A model generated the notes under the pieces. It was not told the origin of the DNA. It ran no database searches and saw only the letters and a program-made list of their open reading frames with translations. Positions 46,546 through 50,552 of a DNA stretch of 50,552 nucleotides are shown in pieces (position 1 is the stretch's first letter; each line of letters begins with the position of its first letter). A program made the translations under genes and the position numbers. This stretch comes from Shewanella aestuarii (GTDB lineage: Bacteria; Pseudomonadota; Gammaproteobacteria; Enterobacterales; Shewanellaceae): NCBI RefSeq assembly GCF_014647215.1, contig NZ_BMOT01000015.1, positions 1-50,552 of the forward strand. Reading direction: 5' to 3'.

Positions 46546-46731
46546 TTATAATGGTTTTCGGCTGATTTACGAATTATCAGGTCAAAAATCATTCATAAGT
46601 AGTAGGTGTTATTGAAGCGAGGGGGTTATAAGGTGTTTATTTTGTTAGTGTTTTGTCAACAAGCAAGTAGAAACATCATATTGAAAAACATTTTGCACGC
46701 TTTGTTTTGCGATTATTGAAATTAAAAGTGC

Positions 46732-46761
46732 TTTACATCAATAAGATAGCAAATGTAGGAT
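46732..46761 (+). promoter_or_regulatory. possible cassette promoter Pc
   Basis: TTTACA (46732-46737) and TAGGAT (46756-46761), 18 bp apart, read toward the cassettes and end about 57 bp ahead of the first cassette border. It is only a candidate; the region is AT-rich and holds other weak matches. Confidence 0.35.
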
Positions 46762-46770
46762 GTTATTAAT

Positions 46771-46824
46771 CAATAACTTAAACGGCCGACATTGAATGAT
46801 GCGCCGTTGAATAAGCTGTTATGT
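46771..46824 (+). other. attI recombination region, junction with cassette 1
   Basis: The insertion point is placed at G/TTATGTG (46818/46819), the start of cassette 1, because GTTATGTGAATT recurs as its reverse complement at the end of that cassette. Upstream, AACGGC (46781-46786) and GCCGTT (46803-46808) form an imperfect inverted repeat in ACGGCCGACATTGAATG...GCGCCGTT that resembles the paired integrase sites of an att site. The left limit is a guess. Confidence 0.65.
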
Positions 46825-49397
46825 GAATTTGGCTTACAATCGAACATTCTCAACTTAATAAAGGATAAATAATGGATTTAGAGATAGGAACACAAGGTTT
46901 TAAAAGGGTAGATGTTTCTTTGGAAAGTTTTCTATCACGAATTAGCACCGGTAAAGCTGTTTTATTCACAGGTGCAGGTTTCTCTCTAAATACAAAAAAT
47001 TTGAATGGAAAAGAGCCACCTCTAGCTAAAGGATTAGCAAGGGAAATAGCAAAACTTGGCAAAATGGAGCCTAGTGATAATTTAATGTATGTATCGGATT
47101 ACTATCTTTCATACAAATCTAAACCGGATTTATTAAATTTATTAAAAAACAACTTTGTGTTGAACGAAGTTAGCGACGATCATATTTCGATATGTTCTAT
47201 TCCATGGAAAAGAAGCTATACGACAAATTATGATAATGCAATTGAGCTTTCAAATAGAAAAAATGGAAGAAACATAGAGTCATTATGTACAGATGATAAT
47301 CCTAACGACTATATCCATATTGGCGATATTTGTTTGCATATAAATGGAAAAATTGAAAACTCAACTGTCGAGCACTTGGAAAGTAATATAAAGCTGAGCA
47401 ACTCTTCTTATATTTCAGCTGATTGCTTTACAAGTTCAAATTGGTTTTATCATTTTAAAAGAGATCTCGAAAGTTGTACGGCTTTAGTTTTTGTTGGATA
47501 TTCATTGTACGACTTGGACATTCAAAAATTCTTATTTGACAACCAATCGATTAAAGAACGAACTTACTTTATAACGCGTAAGGATGCTACTCACGAAGAA
47601 ACTTATTTCCTAGGGAAGTTTGGACATGTACTTGCAATAGGGGTTGATGGTTTCGGTAACTTAATACAAGACAATAAAAGTACAATTTTAGATCAACAAC
47701 ATGAAGACTATACCGAGTCATTAGTTAAGTATGAAAACACCTTTGATGATATTAATATTAGAGACGCAGAAGTCGAAAGATTTATTCTCCATGGTGATAT
47801 CAAAAAGTCACATATAGATAAGGCTATTTCGATTGCGCAAAGCATACCTTATTTGATTAATAGAAACTATGTGCAGGAAATTTGTGATCTTCTTATAAGT
47901 GAAGGAAATAATGTTGCTTTAGTTTCAGAATTAGGTAACGGTAAGTCAATTATTTTAAAAAGTGTCGTTGCTAATTTAACCAAAAATGGTATTGATACGT
48001 TTACTTTAGAAGATGATGGGGGAGACTACTTAAGTGATTTGGATGTTTTAAGCAAGATAAGCAAAAGGATAGTGGTGGCCGTTGATGATTATGATAAGTA
48101 TATTGAGCTAATTAAACATTTCGATAATACGAAACCAGCGAACATTAATTTAATTATTACTTCCAGAACATCGGAGCATGAAAGGCATCGGCACGAGTTT
48201 TCTAAATTTGAAAGTAAGTTTTTAGAAATTTCTATCGATATACTTAAAAAAGATGAAGTTGAATTTTTTACTAGCATAATCGACAACATAGGGATTTGGG
48301 GCGATATAGCAAACTGGAGTACTGAAAGAAAGACCAATCATTTAATCCGAAAGCACCACTCTCAACTATCATTAATCTTGTTAGATTTATTTAATTCACC
48401 ATATATTGTAGATAAGGTTAAAAAGATAACCAACGTCTTGTTTAGCAATTTTAAATATAAAGATACCGCATTCGGAATTGCATTGATTGAAACTGTAGGT
48501 CTTGAGGCAAAATCGAGTTTGATCTCAGAGATATCGCTGAACAATGAAATTTATGACGGTAAGCTAACTAATAATCCATCTTTTAGAGAACTATTTAAAA
48601 TTGAAAATAACGTAGCAAGCTCAAAATCAAGTTTGTTTTCTTTATCTCTCATTAAAAACTATTTTTCAGCAAATTACATTGTTGAGCAGTTGCTTTTAAT
48701 TGCTAGGCACCTGAATTCTGAAAGTGGTCGATCCTATGAAGAAAATAGAATATTTAAAGCACTTCTTAAGTTCTCTTTCATTGAAAGGCTGCTGCCAGAG
48801 CAAAATAGGAAAAATAATTTATCTAAATACTATGAAAACCTAAAAATTTCCGCACCATGGTTAAAGACTAGCCCACATTTTTGGGTACAGTTTGGGATGT
48901 CACGACTTCCTTATAAGGATTTTAAAAAAGCTCAGGATTATTTTGATCAAGCATATTCTTTTGCTGAAAACAAAAATGATTACCACACTGAAAATATAGA
49001 TACTCAGCAAGCGAGACTTTATATTCTTCAGTGCCTTGATGCTAATGATCCTGTTGAATCAATGAAATACTTTCAAGCAGCAGATGATTTGTTGAACTCA
49101 CTGAATGATGATGTTTATAAATTCAGGCAAGTTATTAAATACAAAGATGTTTATATTAATAAGTTTTTTAATTTTTCTAGTAAACAAAAAGTTGCTTTCG
49201 AACATTCATGTAAAAACTTCCGATCTGCTGTAGAGCGTGCATCAAAGGTTGGAAAAATAAGTATTAATGATGAAAAAACCATTACAAAAGTAATAGAAAG
49301 TTTAGACTTTATTATTAAAGATATTCAAGTCAAGCGTTAATTCACATAACAAGTCAAAGCACTCGGACGCAGCAAAGCTGCGCCGGTGTTTGAGGCG
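46819..49397 (+). mobile_element. integron gene cassette 1
   Basis: A cassette of about 2.58 kb, from the junction at 46819 to the crossover in attC at 49397/49398. It carries a single gene, the SIR2-STAND-like protein, and ends in attC1. The first 12 bases (GTTATGTGAATT) are the exact reverse complement of AATTCACATAAC at 49339-49350, as expected of a cassette that circularises through its own attC. It is unusually long for a cassette and visibly richer in A and T than the genes to its left. Confidence 0.9.
46872..49340 (+). CDS. SIR2-STAND-like protein, probable phage-defence NADase
   Basis: An 822-residue cytoplasmic protein. Residues about 20-265 form a SIR2-type domain: nucleotide motif FTGAGFS (32-38), Asn119 in YTTNYD, His156 in LHING, and VGYSLYDLDI (208-217). 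Asn and His match the NAD-cleaving residues of defence SIR2 proteins such as ThsA. Residues about 325-530 look like a STAND/P-loop ATPase: Walker A ELGNGKS (353-359), Walker B VVAVDDYD (401-408), and a sensor-like TSR (430-432). The C-terminal 250 residues are helical with TPR-like segments (for example KKAQDYFDQAYSFAE), a likely sensor. AAAGGAT precedes the ATG. SIR2-STAND proteins (Avs5-like) kill infected cells by draining NAD. Function here is inferred from architecture. Confidence 0.8.
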   Translation: MDLEIGTQGFKRVDVSLESFLSRISTGKAVLFTGAGFSLNTKNLNGKEPPLAKGLAREIAKLGKMEPSDNLMYVSDYYLSYKSKPDLLNLLKNNFVLNEVSDDHISICSIPWKRSYTTNYDNAIELSNRKNGRNIESLCTDDNPNDYIHIGDICLHINGKIENSTVEHLESNIKLSNSSYISADCFTSSNWFYHFKRDLESCTALVFVGYSLYDLDIQKFLFDNQSIKERTYFITRKDATHEETYFLGKFGHVLAIGVDGFGNLIQDNKSTILDQQHEDYTESLVKYENTFDDINIRDAEVERFILHGDIKKSHIDKAISIAQSIPYLINRNYVQEICDLLISEGNNVALVSELGNGKSIILKSVVANLTKNGIDTFTLEDDGGDYLSDLDVLSKISKRIVVAVDDYDKYIELIKHFDNTKPANINLIITSRTSEHERHRHEFSKFESKFLEISIDILKKDEVEFFTSIIDNIGIWGDIANWSTERKTNHLIRKHHSQLSLILLDLFNSPYIVDKVKKITNVLFSNFKYKDTAFGIALIETVGLEAKSSLISEISLNNEIYDGKLTNNPSFRELFKIENNVASSKSSLFSLSLIKNYFSANYIVEQLLLIARHLNSESGRSYEENRIFKALLKFSFIERLLPEQNRKNNLSKYYENLKISAPWLKTSPHFWVQFGMSRLPYKDFKKAQDYFDQAYSFAENKNDYHTENIDTQQARLYILQCLDANDPVESMKYFQAADDLLNSLNDDVYKFRQVIKYKDVYINKFFNFSSKQKVAFEHSCKNFRSAVERASKVGKISINDEKTITKVIESLDFIIKDIQVKR

Positions 49398-49403
49398 TTA
49401 GTT
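49344..49403 (+). other. attC site of cassette 1
   Basis: A 60-bp site from ACATAAC (R'') to GTTAGTT (R', shared with the next cassette). Inside, CACTCGG-A-CGCAGC-AAA-GCTGCG-CCGGTG folds as an imperfect hairpin with an extrahelical base, as single-stranded attC recombination needs. The ...TGAGGCGTTAG ending is the same as in attC2. Confidence 0.9.
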
Positions 49404-50127
49404 TACAAAGGGAGTTTGGTGGTGTTTGAGAGTATTGCGATCTATTCAGGATTAATTGCAACAATCTGGATTTTCATTGGTGTTTATGTAGCAAGTAGGT
49501 TTTATGCTGGTTACAGCCATTCTAAGCAATTTTGTAGTGAGTTAGGTGCGACTGGTAGCCCAACTGAAAAATTGTCTCCTTTAATTAACAATTATCCTCT
49601 TGGTTTTCTATTTTGCTTTTTCGGTTGGTATCTGGCTCAACTCTCAAATGTTTCAACTTTAGTGAATGTTGCGGGTTGGTTAGTTATAGCTCACGGTGTT
49701 GGTACATGGGTCGCAGGTTACTTCCCAATGGACGCCGATCCATTTACTAAGAATCCAACTTTTAATTGTAAGGTACATTCTTGGGCAGGTTTCATTATGT
49801 TGCTTTCGTTAGTTGTAGCACCAATATTAATTGCTATAAGTCCAACAACTGAAATTATCCCACTATATTTTCGTGTTTTTTCAGTAGTTTCTGTTGTCGC
49901 TGCTGTATATTATCTTTTTGCTATGGCTAAAGCCGTAAAATCCAAAAGTAACCCTGGCATCCATCAACGTATTTCATATGGGTTTCAGCTAATTTGGCTA
50001 AGTGCTTTTTCACTAGTATTGGTGTAATTGTAAACTAACAAGTCATTAAAGCAGGACTGCTAACAGTTTGCTCGGTTCCGCTTCGCTGCACATTTTAGCA
50101 AACTATTATCAGCCTCTTAATGAGGCG
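49398..50127 (+). mobile_element. integron gene cassette 2
   Basis: A cassette of about 730 bp between the crossovers in attC1 and attC2. It begins GTTAGTTTACAA (with the shared G) and the reverse complement TTGTAAACTAAC lies at 50029-50040, a perfect 12-base match. It carries one membrane protein gene. Confidence 0.9.
49419..50027 (+). CDS. DUF998-like membrane protein (cassette 2)
   Basis: A polytopic protein of about 202 residues with six hydrophobic segments. YAGYSHSKQFCSELGA near the N-terminus, VAGYFPMDADPF in the middle and a histidine-bearing VHSWAGF fit the DUF998 family of uncharacterised membrane proteins. The frame opens with GTG 49386 inside attC1. GTG 49419 was chosen because AAGGGAG lies just ahead; TTG 49416 and GTG 49422 are equally near. 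It is the only gene of cassette 2. Function unknown; no defence role can be claimed from sequence. Confidence 0.8.
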   Translation: MVFESIAIYSGLIATIWIFIGVYVASRFYAGYSHSKQFCSELGATGSPTEKLSPLINNYPLGFLFCFFGWYLAQLSNVSTLVNVAGWLVIAHGVGTWVAGYFPMDADPFTKNPTFNCKVHSWAGFIMLLSLVVAPILIAISPTTEIIPLYFRVFSVVSVVAAVYYLFAMAKAVKSKSNPGIHQRISYGFQLIWLSAFSLVLV

Positions 50128-50133
50128 TTATAT
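50034..50133 (+). other. attC site of cassette 2
   Basis: A 100-bp site from AACTAAC (R'') to GTTATAT (R'). AGTTTGCT (50074-50081 area) pairs with AGCAAACT further on, and CATTAA with TTAATG, giving a longer hairpin with a large loop. The 3' end TGAGGCGTTA is the same as in attC1, while size and loop differ. Confidence 0.9.
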
Positions 50134-50139
50134 GGCATT

Positions 50140-50511
50140 ATGAAATCGAGCATATTTATCAGCATTACGATCTTTTCTTTATTATCGTTTTGCTCTATTT
50201 ACATGAGTGGCGCTCCTCTTAAGGTTCATGCCACCAACATACTTAGCTTCTTCATCGCTTTTGTATTAGCTACTGTGGCAGTAGAGTATCGTTGGTTTAA
50301 ATTGAGTAAGTTACAAACTTGGTTAGCTTTTTCAATATTAGGTTTAGTGGTTTTTGACATTTTATCAGCTCTAGTTATTGTTAAACGGGAGCTATTTATG
50401 GGCTGGTTTATTATTTATCCAGTTGGTATTGCAGGGCTTGTATCATTACAAATAGTCGCATCATTTTTATGCGGTAAACTGCCATATAACAAGAGACTAT
50501 GGCGTCAATAG
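50140..50511 (+). CDS. small four-helix membrane protein (cassette 3)
   Basis: From ATG 50140 the product has 123 residues. Four hydrophobic segments are seen at about 3-22, 29-46, 57-78 and 86-109, with a basic tail ending KRLWRQ. The frame extends back to 50068 into attC2, but that part is attC DNA, not a true N-terminus. The last codons and the stop lie inside the cassette's own attC (R'' at 50484), so the C-terminal residues are written by the recombination site. No family recognised. Confidence 0.7.
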   Translation: MKSSIFISITIFSLLSFCSIYMSGAPLKVHATNILSFFIAFVLATVAVEYRWFKLSKLQTWLAFSILGLVVFDILSALVIVKRELFMGWFIIYPVGIAGLVSLQIVASFLCGKLPYNKRLWRQ

Positions 50512-50552
50512 TTAATTTCATACTTTTGGCGCTTCCCATAAAACTCCATCTC
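50484..50552 (+). other. attC site of cassette 3, partial
   Basis: It begins with ATATAAC (50484-50490) followed by AAGAGACTATGGCG. The right half and the R' site are outside the window. It is recognised by its match to the start of cassette 3. Confidence 0.7.

Larger units (their letters stand above)
50128..50552 (+). mobile_element. integron gene cassette 3 (right end outside the window)
   Basis: It starts at the attC2 crossover. GTTATATGGC (50127-50136) has its exact reverse complement GCCATATAAC at 50481-50490, which marks the start of its own attC. That attC runs beyond base 50552. Confidence 0.85.

Noticed and set aside
1..50552. CRISPR arrays, rRNA genes, prophage or complete insertion sequences
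   Set aside because: No regularly spaced short repeats, no rRNA sequence, no phage structural genes and no intact transposase with terminal repeats were seen. The only regular repeats are the tRNA-Glu units and the ACP-coding units.

Overview
The window looks like a chromosomal segment of a marine, probably cold-adapted Shewanella. The evidence is a complete eicosapentaenoic acid (EPA) synthase operon (pfaR-pfaA-pfaB-pfaC-pfaD), a Shewanella/Vibrio-type chromosomal integron, the gammaproteobacterial neighbourhood proS-trmO-rcsF, a lysine riboswitch ahead of an NhaC-type transporter, and a large tRNA-Glu/tRNA-Ala cluster beside gltX. No species can be assigned from the sequence alone.

Layout. 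1-183: two tRNA-Val(TAC) genes on the minus strand (the outer one cut by the window edge) with a near-perfect promoter. 458-1867: gltX. 1876-3248: stringent-type promoter, then tRNA-Ala(GGC), five tandem tRNA-Glu(TTC) units of about 182 bp, a second tRNA-Ala, a sixth tRNA-Glu and a terminator. 3285-3384 (minus): a compact multi-hairpin element ending in a terminator, a possible small RNA. 3507-8128: glutathione peroxidase, MgtE magnesium transporter, a YfaZ-like outer-membrane protein broken at a run of ten G, a 54-residue charged protein, and a patatin. 8369-11295: an operon of an HD-GYP response regulator and a soluble histidine kinase. 11347-15553 (minus): proS, an acetyltransferase, trmO, rcsF and hns. 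15939-17729: etfB-etfA behind apparent PsrA- and LiuR-type operators. 17731-19642: CRP-like box, strong hairpin, lysine riboswitch and the NhaC-type transporter. 19756-26885: tdk, a chemoreceptor, two FAH-superfamily genes, a YghU-type glutathione transferase, a periplasmic binding protein and a small cysteine protein. 26982-45351 (minus): the EPA operon. 45543 to the end: integron integrase, attI region and gene cassettes, running off the right edge.

How the genes work together. PfaA-D form the iterative polyketide-type machine for EPA. It needs a phosphopantetheinyl transferase (PfaE) that is not in the window. pfaR, pfaA, pfaB and pfaC overlap by 4 nt each and pfaD follows after 10 nt, so this is one transcription and translation unit. 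PfaR carries a helix-turn-helix followed by what looks like a catalytically dead IS481-type transposase remnant. The etf, tRNA and lysine-transport loci are housekeeping functions with recognisable regulatory DNA.

The most notable region is the right end. A LexA-controlled integron integrase diverges from a cassette array whose first cassette (about 2.6 kb) encodes an 822-residue SIR2-STAND-like protein, an architecture typical of abortive-infection phage defence. The second and third cassettes encode membrane proteins (DUF998-like, and a four-helix protein of unknown function). Cassette borders can be placed to the base, because the start of each cassette is the exact reverse complement of 10-12 bases at its own 3' attC end.
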